From Pseudoteredinibacter isoporae (GTDB lineage Bacteria; Pseudomonadota; Gammaproteobacteria; Pseudomonadales; Cellvibrionaceae), in contig NZ_JAAONY010000005.1 in assembly GCF_011602085.1 (NCBI RefSeq), positions 1-64,000 of the forward strand: a stretch of 64,000 nucleotides of DNA, given 5' to 3'. Shown here piece by piece: positions 1-12,808 of the stretch (position 1 is the first letter of the stretch; every line of letters starts with the position of its first letter). The position numbers and the translations under genes were made by a program. The notes beneath the pieces are model-generated. The model saw only the letters and a program-made list of their open reading frames with translations. It was not told the DNA's origin and did not search any database.

Positions 1-61
1 AACGACTCAGCGCCGATGGTAGTGTGGGGATTCCCCATGTGAGAGTAGGTCATCGTCAAGC
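1..61 (+). rRNA. rrf: 5S rRNA, 3' end (partial)
   Basis: The sequence matches the 3' half of gammaproteobacterial 5S rRNA, including the GATGGTAGTGTGGGG and CCCCATGTGAGAGTAGGTC helices and the closing strand CATCGTCAAGC. The 5' half and the rest of the rrn operon lie left of the window. The exact 3' end could be one or two bases either side of 61. A strong terminator follows at once, so this is the end of an rRNA operon. Confidence 0.93.
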
Positions 62-71
62 TTTTATTCCG

Positions 72-105
72 AAACCCCTGCTGGATACCCAGCAGGGGTT
101 TTTTA
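72..105 (+). terminator. Intrinsic terminator of the rrn operon
   Basis: A perfect 13-bp stem (72-84 with 89-101) closes a four-base loop and runs into a T tract. It lies about 10 bases after the 5S rRNA and would end rRNA transcription. The 160 bases from here to birA contain no gene I can support. Confidence 0.93.
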
Positions 106-267
106 TTGCCTGGCGAAAATAGCTGGGCGCTCAAAGTCTGTTTAGTATTTCAAGGTCTTCCCTCTCTGGGGCTTTTTCTTCACGTTTTGAATCTCTGTTT
201 TGCCCATTTGCCGAGCCCCGCTTGCATATTGTTTCCATAGCCTCAATACTTTCGGCCATTGCTGTAA

Positions 268-1239
268 ATGGTTATTAGTATGAATTTAGTCGATATTTTA
301 AATGTGCTTGCCGATGGTGAGTTCCACTCGGGCGAGGAGTTGGGGCAGGCGATGGGCGTTAGCCGCACAGCGGTCTGGAAGCATTTACATAAATTGGATG
401 AGCTGGGTTTGGAATTGACGTCTGTGAAAGGGCGGGGTTATTGCCTGGCTGGTGGTCTCGACTTGCTTAATCAGGAGAATATTCTCAGGCAGATGGAGTC
501 CGGGGCGGCTGATCTTGTCTCAAAATTCGAAATATTTCACAGCATCGAGTCGACAAATAGTTATCTGTTGACTGGCGGCGATCATGGCCACGTTTGCATG
601 GCTGAGCGTCAATTGGCAGGGCGTGGGCGGCGTGGCCGGAATTGGATAAGCCCTTTTGCGAGAAATATATACCTCTCTGTTTCCTGGACATTCCAAGGGG
701 GCGCGCAAGCTCTTGAGGGTTTAAGTCTTGCTGTGGGTGTGGCCGTGGCTGAAGCGATAGCCAGTCACGGGGTGGAAGGTGTTCAGCTGAAGTGGCCTAA
801 CGACGTTTTACATCAGGGGCGCAAGCTTGGCGGTATTTTGCTGGAAATGTCCGGCGATGTCAGTGGTGAGTGTAAGTTAGTTTTAGGTATTGGGCTAAAT
901 GTAGATATGCCTAGAGAGCCTTCGGAAGAAATCGAGCAGGCTTGGGTGGATCTGAAACAGTTGGGTTTCAATGGCTCCCGGAATGATTTGGCGGCGGCCA
1001 TTCTGCAACGAGTAATGCCCATGTTGGCGAGTTACGACAAGGGCGGGTTTGGAGAGTATCGAGATCGTTGGCAGGCTTTGGATGCCTTCTTTGGTCAACC
1101 CGTGTATGTCAGTTCGGCTCAACAGCGTACTGAGGGTGTCGCAAATGGTGTGGCGGAAAGTGGGGCCCTTCGTCTTTTGGTGAATGGTGTAGAGCAGCAT
1201 TTCAGTGGTGGTGAGGTTTCCCTGAGGCTGCTCGGATGA
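268..1239 (+). CDS. birA: Bifunctional biotin-protein ligase / biotin operon repressor BirA
   Basis: BirA makes biotinyl-5'-AMP and transfers biotin to the acetyl-CoA carboxylase carrier protein; in group II enzymes the N-terminal winged helix also represses biotin genes. Both parts are visible: a helix-turn-helix at about residues 7-60 (AMGVSRTAVWKHL core) and the ligase domain with the biotinyl-AMP loop GRGRRGR (118-124), KWPND (175-179) and the GRKLGGIL segment (184-191). The length, 323 aa, is normal. A second ATG at 280 is an alternative start; neither has a clear ribosome binding site. The stop overlaps the coaX start by four bases (ATGA), so the two genes are translationally coupled, as in Pseudomonas and relatives. 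Confidence 0.96.
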   Translation: MVISMNLVDILNVLADGEFHSGEELGQAMGVSRTAVWKHLHKLDELGLELTSVKGRGYCLAGGLDLLNQENILRQMESGAADLVSKFEIFHSIESTNSYLLTGGDHGHVCMAERQLAGRGRRGRNWISPFARNIYLSVSWTFQGGAQALEGLSLAVGVAVAEAIASHGVEGVQLKWPNDVLHQGRKLGGILLEMSGDVSGECKLVLGIGLNVDMPREPSEEIEQAWVDLKQLGFNGSRNDLAAAILQRVMPMLASYDKGGFGEYRDRWQALDAFFGQPVYVSSAQQRTEGVANGVAESGALRLLVNGVEQHFSGGEVSLRLLG

Positions 1240-1991
1240 TTCTTGAGCTTGATGCAGGTAACACCCGGGTAAAATGGCGGGTTATCGATGAGTTGGGAAA
1301 GCGGCGAGGTGGTGGTGCGCTCGTCAGTGATGCGACTGCCGGAGACATGCTGGAGCCATTGTTGGCAGCTAGAAATTTAACGGCCGCTCGAATGGTATCG
1401 GTGGCCTCTCCGGTTGTGGCTCAGTCAATAGGCTTTATGTTGCAGAGAAGCTTTGGTATTGAGTTGAGGCTGGTTGCTGTGCAGGCTGAGTGTAATGGCT
1501 TGGTGAACCCTTACCAAAATGTAAGCAAGCTTGGGGCCGATCGTTGGTTGGCTGTATTGGCGGCTCGCAAACATTATGGCGATGATTGCCTTGTTGTGGA
1601 TTGCGGTAGCGCGACGACTATTGAGATGTTGTCTGCAGGCCGTTATCTCGGTGGTGTTATCGCGCCAGGTGTCAGCTTAATGTTTAAAGCGCTTTATTCG
1701 GATACTCATCAAGTAAAAGTGCTCGGTGAGCGCCCCCAGGAGTTGGATGCTGCAAAGGACACGGATTCTGCTGTGCAGTGCGGTGTATGGGGTTCCCAGG
1801 TAGGCTTGATCTCCTATTATAGAGAGCTCCTGTTACAACGAGGGGCAGGCGTTGAGCCAAGGGTCGTCATCTGCGGTGGCGATGCTTCTCAGCTTGGGGG
1901 CTTATTGCCTTTTAAGCACGCTGTTCATGAAGAGTTGGTGTTGGATGGTTTGGCGATAGCGAGCCCAATTATCCAGTCAGTCGCTGATTAA
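1236..1991 (+). CDS. coaX: Type III pantothenate kinase CoaX
   Basis: CoaX phosphorylates pantothenate, the first step of coenzyme A synthesis. It belongs to the acetate/sugar kinase fold and differs from the CoaA P-loop kinase. Visible signatures are the N-terminal phosphate loop LDAGNTRVKW (5-14), GADRW (100-104) with the likely catalytic Asp102, the DCGSATT motif (122-128) and GGVIAPG (139-145). The 251-aa length fits the family. The start overlaps the birA stop, and the SPOR protein gene follows after 19 bases, so the three genes probably form one operon. Confidence 0.96.
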   Translation: MILELDAGNTRVKWRVIDELGKRRGGGALVSDATAGDMLEPLLAARNLTAARMVSVASPVVAQSIGFMLQRSFGIELRLVAVQAECNGLVNPYQNVSKLGADRWLAVLAARKHYGDDCLVVDCGSATTIEMLSAGRYLGGVIAPGVSLMFKALYSDTHQVKVLGERPQELDAAKDTDSAVQCGVWGSQVGLISYYRELLLQRGAGVEPRVVICGGDASQLGGLLPFKHAVHEELVLDGLAIASPIIQSVAD

Positions 1992-2010
1992 TAAATAGAT
2001 AGGGAAAAGA

Positions 2011-2742
2011 ATGAAGGCAGTTTTAGTATGCCTGTTGGTGCTCAATGCGGTAATGCTCGCATGGGCGCTGGGGAAAGAAGAACCCAAGGTGGTCGCACTT
2101 AAGCCTAAATTGGGGGCGGGTGTCTCGGAAATTGCTTTGCTTTCCGAGAGCGAAACCTCTGGTGAGCCGCTACTGGAAAAGCTGGTTGAAAAAAACCGCA
2201 TTCCTGTAGAGAGCGTTGAAAATATAGAAGTCGCAACGGAGGTGGCCCAAATAGAAGAGGCTGAGCCAGTGTGTACTCTGCTTGGCCCCTTTGATGAATT
2301 GCTGCAAGCTGAGTACACGCTGGAGCATTTGGCTTCACTCGAGGTTGCTGCCGCTATCGAAACCTTGGAAATTCCGGGTGATCCTGGTTTCTGGGTTTAC
2401 CTGTCTCCGCTGCCCAGCCGAAAAGAAGCCCTTCGAAAGCTCCATGAGCTTCAGGCGAAGGGGATTGATTCCTATGTTATTCCCAAGGGCGATATTGTGA
2501 ACGGCATTTCTTTTGGAATGTACAGTCGGGCCAGTTCCGCTGAGACGCGTCAGAAGGAAGTGGCCACTTACGGCTATCAGGCTGATATTAAAGAAGTTGT
2601 TCGCTCATACGAGGAGACCTGGGTGGTTGTTCAGCCGCCAGAAGCTGAAAAAATGAGCAATGAATCCTGGCAAAACTTCATGAATAAAAGAAAAGGCATA
2701 GAAAGACGAGAAAATTACTGTCCAGGTGTTGCGTCTTTGTAA
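2011..2742 (+). CDS. SPOR-domain protein, membrane anchored
   Basis: This 243-aa protein has an N-terminal hydrophobic segment (about 1-20), an acidic low-complexity linker (about 25-85) and a C-terminal SPOR-like region (about 125-195, starting GFWVYLSPLPSRKEA). SPOR domains bind glycan strands stripped of stem peptides at division sites, so a periplasmic envelope role is likely. It has a purine-rich ribosome binding site (AGGGAAAAGA) directly before ATG. A SPOR protein at this place, after birA-coaX and before tRNA-tuf, is common in pseudomonad-like genomes. No more precise function can be given. The last bases of the gene contain the -35 box of the tRNA promoter. Confidence 0.85.
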   Translation: MKAVLVCLLVLNAVMLAWALGKEEPKVVALKPKLGAGVSEIALLSESETSGEPLLEKLVEKNRIPVESVENIEVATEVAQIEEAEPVCTLLGPFDELLQAEYTLEHLASLEVAAAIETLEIPGDPGFWVYLSPLPSRKEALRKLHELQAKGIDSYVIPKGDIVNGISFGMYSRASSAETRQKEVATYGYQADIKEVVRSYEETWVVVQPPEAEKMSNESWQNFMNKRKGIERRENYCPGVASL

Positions 2743-2757
2743 AAGTTTCTCTAGAAT
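2729..2757 (+). promoter_or_regulatory. Sigma-70 promoter of the tRNA-tufB-secE-nusG unit
   Basis: TTGCGT (2729-2734) and TAGAAT (2752-2757) are separated by exactly 17 bases. The next bases, CCGCGCTCC, form a GC-rich discriminator of the kind found in stable-RNA promoters under stringent (ppGpp/DksA) control. The first tRNA starts 34 bases downstream of the -10 box. The -35 box lies inside the end of the SPOR gene. Confidence 0.75.
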
Positions 2758-2791
2758 CCGCGCTCCACTGTTCGAGGTAACAGTGTTTAGG

Positions 2792-2867
2792 GCTGGCGTA
2801 GCTCAGTTGGTAGAGCAGCTGACTTGTAATCAGCAGGTCGTAGGTTCGACTCCTATCGCCAGCTCCA
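2792..2867 (+). tRNA. thrU: tRNA-Thr (anticodon TGT)
   Basis: A 76-base cloverleaf: acceptor GCTGGCG (2792-2798) pairs with CGCCAGC (2857-2863), with CCA encoded. The anticodon loop CTTGTAA carries TGT at 2825-2827, reading ACA. It is the first tRNA of a Thr-Tyr-Gly-Thr cluster upstream of tuf, the same order as E. coli thrU-tyrU-glyT-thrT-tufB. Confidence 0.97.
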
Positions 2868-2956
2868 TTTTCTTAACTTGTTTATGTAAATGGCTGTTTT
2901 TTAAGAAAAAACGGTTGACAAGTTAAGCGGAGAAGCGGAAAATTCCCGCCTCTTTC

Positions 2957-3040
2957 GCAGGGGTTCCCGAGTGGCCAAAGGGATCAGACTGTAAATCTGA
3001 CGCGCAAGCTTCGGTGGTTCGAATCCACCCCCCTGCACCA
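2957..3040 (+). tRNA. tyrU: tRNA-Tyr (anticodon GTA)
   Basis: An 84-base class II tRNA with a long variable arm. Acceptor GCAGGGG (2957-2963) pairs with CCCCTGC (3030-3036) and CCA is encoded. The anticodon GTA is at 2991-2993. The D-arm and anticodon arm closely match E. coli tRNA-Tyr. Confidence 0.97.
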
Positions 3041-3110
3041 TTATTTCTGCTATTAAACACATTTTGACTTGAGTGAGTAATTCTGTGTTGGTAGTCGGCG
3101 GATTTGTTTG

Positions 3111-3184
<74 letters not shown>

Positions 3185-3224
3185 AGTTAACCGCGTTGCT
3201 CAAGAGAGAGTGGCGGGTTGCAAA

Positions 3225-3300
3225 GCTCAAGTAGCTCAGTTGGTAGAGCACACCCTTGGTAAGGGTGAGGTCGGCAGTTCAAATCTGCTCTTGAGCTCCA
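3225..3300 (+). tRNA. thrT: tRNA-Thr (anticodon GGT)
   Basis: A 76-base cloverleaf with acceptor GCTCAAG (3225-3231) and its complement before the encoded CCA. The anticodon GGT is at 3258-3260, reading ACC/ACU. It lies 85 bases before the tuf start and is probably processed from the same transcript. Confidence 0.97.
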
Positions 3301-3385
3301 TTTTTTCCGCGTTAGCTTGTGCTGGCGCGGTTTTTGTTGTCTGGGCTTTTTGCTTGAGACACGTAATTGATAGGAGATGCCCACA

Positions 3386-4609
3386 ATGGCTAAAGAAACA
3401 TTTGAACGCTCCAAGCCCCATGTGAACGTGGGCACAATTGGTCACGTTGACCATGGTAAAACAACTTTGACTGCAGCCCTGACTCGCGTATGTGCGGAAG
3501 TATGGGGTGGTGATGCAGTAGCATTTGACGGTATCGACAATGCACCAGAAGAGCGTGAGCGCGGTATTACTATTGCGACTTCCCACGTAGAGTACGATTC
3601 TCCTAGCCGCCACTACGCTCACGTAGATTGCCCAGGACACGCCGACTACGTTAAGAACATGATTACCGGTGCTGCACAGATGGACGGCGCTATTCTGGTA
3701 TGTGGTGCGACTGATGGTCCAATGCCTCAGACTCGTGAGCACATCCTGCTGTCTCGTCAGGTAGGTGTACCTTACATCGTCGTATTCCTGAACAAAGCTG
3801 ACCTGTTGGCTGAAGACTGTGGTGGCGTAGACTCAGAAGAATACGCTGAGATGCTGGAGCTGGTTGAAATGGAACTGCGTGAGTTGTTGGAAACTTACGA
3901 ATTCCCAGGCGACGACACGCCAATCATTGCGGGTTCTGCTCTGATGGCTCTGAACGGCGAAGACGACAACGAGTTGGGTACTTCTGCGGTTAAGAAGCTG
4001 GTTGAGACTCTGGACGAGTACATTCCTGAGCCAGAGCGTGCGATCGATGGTGCCTTCATTCTGCCAATCGAAGACGTATTCTCGATTCAGGGTCGTGGTA
4101 CGGTTGTAACCGGTCGTGTTGAGCGCGGTATCATCAAAGTTGGTGAAGAGATCGAGATCGTTGGTATTAAAGATACCACCACTACTACCTGTACTGGTGT
4201 AGAGATGTTCCGTAAGCTGCTTGACGAAGGTCGTGCAGGTGAGAACGTTGGTGTTCTGTTGCGTGGTACCAAGCGTGATGAAGTAGAGCGTGGTCAGGTA
4301 TTGGCTGCTCCAGGTTCTATTAACCCACACACCAAGTTTGAGGGTGAGGTTTACGTACTGTCTAAAGATGAAGGTGGTCGTCACACTCCATTCTTTAAAG
4401 GTTACCGTCCACAGTTTTACTTCCGTACAACTGACGTAACAGGTGCATGTGAGCTGCCAGAAGGCGTAGAGATGGTAATGCCAGGTGACAACATTCAGAT
4501 GTCTGTTACTTTGATCTGCCCAATTGCTATGGACGAAGGTCTGCGTTTCGCGATTCGCGAAGGTGGCCGTACCGTAGGTGCTGGTGTTGTATCCAAGATC
4601 CTCGACTAA
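3386..4609 (+). CDS. tufB: Elongation factor Tu (tRNA-linked copy)
   Basis: EF-Tu carries aminoacyl-tRNA to the ribosome as a GTP complex. The G-domain motifs [18 protein letters not shown] and NKAD are intact, followed by domains 2 and 3. I start at the ATG at 3386, because AGGAG (3372-3376) lies nine bases upstream; the in-frame ATG at 3377 would sit directly on that site. The product is 407 aa, longer than the 394 aa of E. coli, with extra residues after NKAD. It is identical in protein sequence to the copy at 29220. It is named tufB by the E. coli convention for the copy behind the tRNA cluster. Apart from the first 54 bases the two genes are nearly identical. Confidence 0.97.
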   Translation: MAKETFERSKPHVNVGTIGHVDHGKTTLTAALTRVCAEVWGGDAVAFDGIDNAPEERERGITIATSHVEYDSPSRHYAHVDCPGHADYVKNMITGAAQMDGAILVCGATDGPMPQTREHILLSRQVGVPYIVVFLNKADLLAEDCGGVDSEEYAEMLELVEMELRELLETYEFPGDDTPIIAGSALMALNGEDDNELGTSAVKKLVETLDEYIPEPERAIDGAFILPIEDVFSIQGRGTVVTGRVERGIIKVGEEIEIVGIKDTTTTTCTGVEMFRKLLDEGRAGENVGVLLRGTKRDEVERGQVLAAPGSINPHTKFEGEVYVLSKDEGGRHTPFFKGYRPQFYFRTTDVTGACELPEGVEMVMPGDNIQMSVTLICPIAMDEGLRFAIREGGRTVGAGVVSKILD

Positions 4610-4623
4610 TTGAGGATGTTTGT

Positions 4624-4641
4624 GCGGGACTTCGGTCCCGC
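4624..4641 (+). other. Hairpin between tufB and tRNA-Trp
   Basis: GCGGGAC and GTCCCGC form a perfect 7-bp stem around a UUCG tetraloop. No T tract follows directly, so it is more likely a processing or 3'-end stabilising hairpin than a full terminator. It lies 14 bases before the tRNA-Trp. Confidence 0.6.
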
Positions 4642-4654
4642 CATTTAGAATTTT

Positions 4655-4730
4655 AGGCCACTAGTTCAATTGGTAGAGCGTCGGTCTCCAAAACCGAAAG
4701 TTGGGGGTTCGAGTCCCTCGTGGCCTGCCA
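4655..4730 (+). tRNA. trpT: tRNA-Trp (anticodon CCA)
   Basis: A 76-base cloverleaf: acceptor AGGCCAC (4655-4661) pairs with GTGGCCT (4720-4726), and the 3' CCA is encoded. The anticodon CCA is at 4688-4690. A tRNA-Trp between tuf and secE is the usual arrangement in Pseudomonas-type genomes. Confidence 0.97.
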
Positions 4731-4773
4731 TTATTTAAGCTGTAAGAGCAGCTTGGAAAGGTTTCCCTAAGTT

Positions 4774-5148
4774 ATGAGTGCTAATGCTAAAGCAGAACCG
4801 GTCGAGTTTCGTTTTGACGCGCTGAAGTGGTTGTTTGTTGCCGCTCTGGTTGCAGCCGGTGTTGTGGGGAACTCTTATTTCGCAGAGCAGGCTTTGCTGT
4901 ATCGCGTATTGGGCTTGGTTGCTCTTGCGGGAATTGCTCTGTTTGTTGCTGTGAATACAGCAAAAGGCAACGCGTTTTACACCTTGTTGCAAGAGTCGCT
5001 GGTTGAAGTTCGTAAAGTAGTTTGGCCAACGCGACAGGAAACTAACCAGACCACGTTAATTGTGGTGGCGGTAGTCATTATTATGGGTATTTTACTCTGG
5101 CTACTGGACACATTCCTTGGCTGGTTGGCATCGCTGATCATAGGATAA
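4774..5148 (+). CDS. secE: Preprotein translocase subunit SecE
   Basis: SecE is the essential clamp subunit of the SecYEG channel in the inner membrane. The 124-aa product has three predicted membrane helices (about 18-37, 42-62 and 90-118) as in enterobacterial SecE. The conserved cytoplasmic stretch before the last helix, with EVRKVVWPTRQET, is clear. nusG follows nine bases after the stop, giving the near-universal secE-nusG pair. Confidence 0.96.
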   Translation: MSANAKAEPVEFRFDALKWLFVAALVAAGVVGNSYFAEQALLYRVLGLVALAGIALFVAVNTAKGNAFYTLLQESLVEVRKVVWPTRQETNQTTLIVVAVVIIMGILLWLLDTFLGWLASLIIG

Positions 5149-5157
5149 AGGTGACCC

Positions 5158-5691
5158 ATGGCAAAACGTTGGTATGTGGTTCACGCGTATTCAGGCTACG
5201 AAAAGAAAGTAGCAAATGCGCTAAAAGAGCGTGTTGAACTTCACAGTATGCAAGACCAGTTTGGCGACATTCTGGTGCCTACAGAAGAAGTTGTAGAAAT
5301 GCGTGGCGGACAGAAGCGCAAGTCCGAACGCAAGTTTTTCCCAGGTTATGTATTGGTGCAGATGGAATTGACTGATGATTCCTGGCACTTGGTGAAAGAC
5401 ACTCCTCGAGTAATGGGCTTCATTGGCGGTAAAGCTGATCGTCCTGCCCCAATTACCGAGAAAGAAGCTGAAGCTATCTTACAGCGAGTGGATGACTCGG
5501 TAGATAAGCCAAAGCCAAAGACCGTATTCGAGCCTGGCGAAATGGTTCGTGTTATCGATGGTCCTTTCAACGACTTCAATGGTGTTGTTGAAGAAGTGAA
5601 TTACGAGAAGAACAGGCTGCAGGTTGCGGTTCTGATCTTCGGACGCTCTACCCCGGTAGAGTTAGAGTTTGGTCAGGTAGAAAAAACCTAA
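5158..5691 (+). CDS. nusG: Transcription termination/antitermination protein NusG
   Basis: NusG binds the RNA polymerase clamp, suppresses pausing, and links polymerase to Rho or to ribosomal protein S10. The 177-aa protein has the N-terminal NGN domain (starts [16 protein letters not shown]) and the C-terminal KOW domain (about 125-177, [17 protein letters not shown]). Its length and arrangement are typical. GTGACC precedes the ATG, and the gene is probably co-transcribed with secE. Confidence 0.97.
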   Translation: MAKRWYVVHAYSGYEKKVANALKERVELHSMQDQFGDILVPTEEVVEMRGGQKRKSERKFFPGYVLVQMELTDDSWHLVKDTPRVMGFIGGKADRPAPITEKEAEAILQRVDDSVDKPKPKTVFEPGEMVRVIDGPFNDFNGVVEEVNYEKNRLQVAVLIFGRSTPVELEFGQVEKT

Positions 5692-5876
5692 CCCAAACTG
5701 AGTTTAGTCTGGCGATGCCAGGCAATGCGCCCTTTTCGCTGCAAAGTGAAAGGGGTTTTCGCGTCTCTACGGTTTAGGCGTAGCCGCCGCAGAGTTAAGG
5801 GGAGCCAGCGACGCCACAGATGTGATTGCGATCCAACTGTGGTCGAGGCGTTTAACCCACTATTAAGGAGTCTATT
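5692..5876 (+). promoter_or_regulatory. Leader region of rplKA (candidate L1 autoregulatory site)
   Basis: This 185-base gap has no coding potential. It includes a pairing of CCACAG (5814-5819) with CTGTGG (5837-5842), flanked by further complementary CGCC/GGCG bases, shortly before the rplK ribosome binding site (AAGGAG). In E. coli, L1 represses rplKA translation by binding a 23S-like structure in this place. The match here is positional and structural only. Confidence 0.4.
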
Positions 5877-6311
5877 ATGGCTAAGAAAGTAGAAGCTTAT
5901 ATTAAGCTGCAGGTGCCCGCGGGCGGCGCCAACCCAAGTCCACCAGTTGGTCCTGCTCTGGGTCAGCACGGTGTGAACATCATGGAATTCTGTAAGGCGT
6001 TTAACGCCCAGACTCAGAATCTGGAAAATGGCGCTCCTGTGCCAGTTGTGATCAGCGTATACAACGATCGCAGCTTCACCTTCACCATGAAAACCCCTCC
6101 AGCCTCTTACCTGCTGAAAAAAGCAGCCGGTATCAAGAGCGGCTCTGGTCGTCCAAACACTGAGAAGGTTGGTAAAGTTACCCGCGCTCAGTTGGAAGAG
6201 ATCGCCACTGCCAAGCAGCCAGATTTGACTGCTGCTGATATGGATGCTGCGGTACGTACCATCGCTGGTTCTGCGCGCGCCATGGGTCTGGAAACTGAGG
6301 GTGTTGTGTAA
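5877..6311 (+). CDS. rplK: 50S ribosomal protein L11
   Basis: L11 forms the GTPase-associated centre with L10/L12 and is needed for RelA activation. The N-terminal domain shows the proline-rich [13 protein letters not shown] segment and the C-terminal RNA-binding domain contains GSGRPN. The length, 144 aa, is close to the usual 142. TAAGGAG precedes the ATG at 5877. The stop overlaps the rplA start (TAATG). Confidence 0.97.
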   Translation: MAKKVEAYIKLQVPAGGANPSPPVGPALGQHGVNIMEFCKAFNAQTQNLENGAPVPVVISVYNDRSFTFTMKTPPASYLLKKAAGIKSGSGRPNTEKVGKVTRAQLEEIATAKQPDLTAADMDAAVRTIAGSARAMGLETEGVV

Positions 6312-7006
6312 TGGCTAAGTTATCTAAGCGTCAAAAGCTGATTAAAGAAAAAGTAGATCCAGTAAAGCAGTACAGCATTGATGAAGCTGTTGCCCTGCTG
6401 AAAGAACTGTCTACTGTTAAGTTTTCCGAAACCGTTGATGCAGCGATCAATTTGGGTATTGACCCACGTAAATCTGATCAGGCTGTTCGCGGTGCTACTT
6501 CTTTGCCACACGGTACTGGTAAAGAAGTTCGCGTAGCGGTATTTACCCAAGGTGCCAATGCAGACGCTGCTAAAGAAGCTGGCGCTGACATCGTTGGTAT
6601 GGACGAGCTGGCCGCTGAAGTTAAAGCTGGCAAGATGGATTTCGACGTAGTTATCGCCGACCCTGCTGCTATGCGCGTTGTTGGCCAGCTGGGTCAGATT
6701 CTGGGCCCACGTGGTCTGATGCCTAACCCTAAGACAGGCACTGTAACTCCAGACGTTGCAACTGCGGTTAAAAACGCAAAAGCGGGTCAGGTTCGTTTCC
6801 GTGCTGACAAGGGCGGTATCATCCATGGTGGTATCGGTAAGGTTTCTTTCGAAGCGAATGCACTGAAAGAAAACCTGGAAGCGTTGATGGCTGACCTGAA
6901 AAAGGCCAAGCCTGCTTCTGCCAAAGGCGTTTATTTGAAGAAGGTATCTCTGAGCACCACTATGGGCCCAGGTATTACCATCGACCAGGCTAGCTTGGAT
7001 CTTTAA
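6311..7006 (+). CDS. rplA: 50S ribosomal protein L1
   Basis: L1 is the mobile stalk protein near the E site and, in relatives, the repressor of the rplKA mRNA. The 231-aa sequence has the family signature around [14 protein letters not shown] and the closing GPGITID segment. It is translationally coupled to rplK. Confidence 0.97.
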   Translation: MAKLSKRQKLIKEKVDPVKQYSIDEAVALLKELSTVKFSETVDAAINLGIDPRKSDQAVRGATSLPHGTGKEVRVAVFTQGANADAAKEAGADIVGMDELAAEVKAGKMDFDVVIADPAAMRVVGQLGQILGPRGLMPNPKTGTVTPDVATAVKNAKAGQVRFRADKGGIIHGGIGKVSFEANALKENLEALMADLKKAKPASAKGVYLKKVSLSTTMGPGITIDQASLDL

Positions 7007-7009
7007 TTC

Positions 7010-7270
7010 AAGCAGCTAAAAAGAACTTTGGGGTCTGTCTGAATCCTTGGGGAAACAGGCAGGCCGTCAAAGACCGTTGGGGCTGATGCGAAAAGCGGAG
7101 GCTTAATTGGTAGTTGTTTTACCTCCCCACGCAGACGGTGAGACCCAATTCAGTATTAGCTGGATTTGATCACCGGAAACTCCTCGCGATAGCGAGGGTG
7201 AAGTAACGATTGAGTTATCAAAATCTAAGCAGATTGTTGTGACGATTTAATTAGCTTAATCAAATCCAGG
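7010..7270 (+). promoter_or_regulatory. L10 leader (autoregulatory mRNA leader of rplJL)
   Basis: The 273-base stretch between rplA and rplJ has no credible gene. It is rich in paired segments, for example CTCCTCGCGATAGCGAGG near 7170-7188. In gammaproteobacteria this place holds the L10-leader, to which L10(L12)4 binds to repress rplJL translation. I assign it from position, length and structure; the kink-turn itself was not modelled. Confidence 0.6.
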
Positions 7271-7279
7271 AGAAATCTT

Positions 7280-7777
7280 GTGGCATTAGGACTTGAAGAC
7301 AAAAAAGCGATTGTCGCTGAAGTCCAGGAAGCTGCTAAGTCTGCTCAGTCTGCAGTTGTCGCCGATTCACGCGGCGTTACTGTAACGGACATGACAGCAT
7401 TGCGTAAGCTAGCACGTGAGAACGGCGTGTGGTTAAAAGTCGTTCGTAACACTCTGGCTAAACGCGCTCTGGAAGGCACTGATTACGAATGTCTGAACGA
7501 CAGTTTCGTAGGCCCAAGCATTATTGCATTTTCTAACGAGCACCCAGGTGCTGGTGCGCGAATCCTGAGTGATTTCGCCAAAGAAAATGAAAAGCTTGAG
7601 CTGAAAACTGCAGCATTCGAAGGAGCAATCACTGACGTTTCATTGCTGGCGAAACTGCCAACATACGACGAAGCGATTTCTCAGCTGATGAGTGTTATGA
7701 AAGAAGCAGCTGCTGGCAAACTGGTTCGCACTATTGCGGCCGTTCGCGACCAGAAAGAAGAGCAAGAAGCGGCCTAA
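7280..7777 (+). CDS. rplJ: 50S ribosomal protein L10
   Basis: L10 anchors the L7/L12 dimers to 23S rRNA. The N-terminal RNA-binding domain ([14 protein letters not shown] start) and the C-terminal L12-binding helix (about 135-165) are present. Translation starts with GTG at 7280 behind CCAGGAG. It is paired with rplL, and the leader upstream suggests autogenous control. Confidence 0.97.
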   Translation: MALGLEDKKAIVAEVQEAAKSAQSAVVADSRGVTVTDMTALRKLARENGVWLKVVRNTLAKRALEGTDYECLNDSFVGPSIIAFSNEHPGAGARILSDFAKENEKLELKTAAFEGAITDVSLLAKLPTYDEAISQLMSVMKEAAAGKLVRTIAAVRDQKEEQEAA

Positions 7778-7843
7778 TTGGCTGTTTTGCTTAAACCGTT
7801 ATTTTGAGCTCTTGCTCACTACTGAATATATAGGAATTGAAAA

Positions 7844-8215
7844 ATGTCTCTATCTAAAGACGATATCATCAATGCCGTTGCTGAGATGTCTGTAAAAGAC
7901 GTTGTTGAACTGATCGAAGCAATGGAAGAGAAGTTTGGCGTAACTGCTGCTGCCGCTGCTGTAGCTGTTGCTGGTGGCGACGCTGGTGGCGCTGCTGAAG
8001 AGAAGACCGAATTCGACGTAATTCTGACTTCTGCAGGCGACAAGAAAGTTAACGCTATTAAAGCTGTTCGCGGCTTGACCGGTCTGGGCTTGAAAGAAGC
8101 CAAGGCTCTGGTTGAAGGTGCACCTGCTCCTATTAAGGAAGGCGTATCTAAAGAAGACGCTGAAGAAGCTGTTAAGGCCCTGGAAGAAGCAGGCGCTTCT
8201 GCTGAACTGAAGTAA
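7844..8215 (+). CDS. rplL: 50S ribosomal protein L7/L12
   Basis: The stalk protein that recruits translational GTPases. The 123-aa sequence has an N-terminal dimerisation domain, an Ala/Gly/Val-rich hinge (about 43-55) and the C-terminal domain with [15 protein letters not shown]. It has the expected acidic composition. It lies 66 bases after rplJ. Confidence 0.98.
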   Translation: MSLSKDDIINAVAEMSVKDVVELIEAMEEKFGVTAAAAAVAVAGGDAGGAAEEKTEFDVILTSAGDKKVNAIKAVRGLTGLGLKEAKALVEGAPAPIKEGVSKEDAEEAVKALEEAGASAELK

Positions 8216-8232
8216 TTCAGATTCTATGGGAA

Positions 8233-8292
8233 AAGTTCTAATTTCACATTAGAACTTGAGGCTGGCGAGTGATTTTACTTGCCGGCCTTTTT
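8233..8292 (+). terminator. rplL-rpoB attenuator: two hairpins, second with T tract
   Basis: A perfect 10-bp hairpin (8233-8242 with 8248-8257) is followed directly by an 11-bp GC-rich hairpin (8260-8270 with 8277-8287) and TTTTT (8288-8292). In E. coli the same gap carries a partial terminator that lowers rpoBC transcription relative to rplJL, plus an RNase III site. The second hairpin here is an obvious candidate for that attenuator; the first could be a processing site. Confidence 0.8.
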
Positions 8293-8622
8293 CCGTTTTC
8301 AAAAAGCGGAATTTTGCCGGTTTGAATCGGCAATTAAAAAAGGGCTGTTTGCCTGTTCGCAGAGGAAGCGACATCGGTTGGACAAATTATTTGTATTTAT
8401 GTTTCAACGCAAATACAAGACGACGAGCGTTAGAAACAAATCAGTTCGAAAAAGTGCAAATAATTTGTGCAATTGATTGCGCAAGTAGCAGTCCAGATCG
8501 CAATGAACGATTGCGATATGTAGTACCGAGCAGCTTTAAGAGGCTGCGGGCAATAACCACGCAAACAAAAGGGGCCGAGTGCTCCTGAGACTGTAAAGTC
8601 GACTACAAGCTGGGGAATATAG
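8293..8622 (+). other. Long rpoB leader, no gene seen
   Basis: These 330 bases between the attenuator and rpoB contain open frames of up to 110 codons, but none has a ribosome binding site, recognisable product or the codon use of the neighbours. AGCAGCTTTAAGAGGCTGC near 8530-8548 can pair. The region probably acts as an untranslated leader. Confidence 0.5.
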
Positions 8623-12708
<4,086 letters not shown>

Positions 12709-12808
12709 TTGTCCCAGCTGGCCGGGCTCAGCCCGGCACCTAAGTTAAATATTGCTGCAACAGGGTTTGCTCTCGCTAAGGGCAAACCAACTAACTGGAG
12801 ATAGCGCC

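Noticed and set aside
3233..3300. Small open frames over the tRNA genes
   Set aside because: They translate tRNA sequence in several frames. The tRNA cloverleaves explain the region fully.
8256..8588. A 110-codon frame in the rpoB leader
   Set aside because: It starts inside the first attenuator hairpin, has no ribosome binding site and its product is not recognisable.
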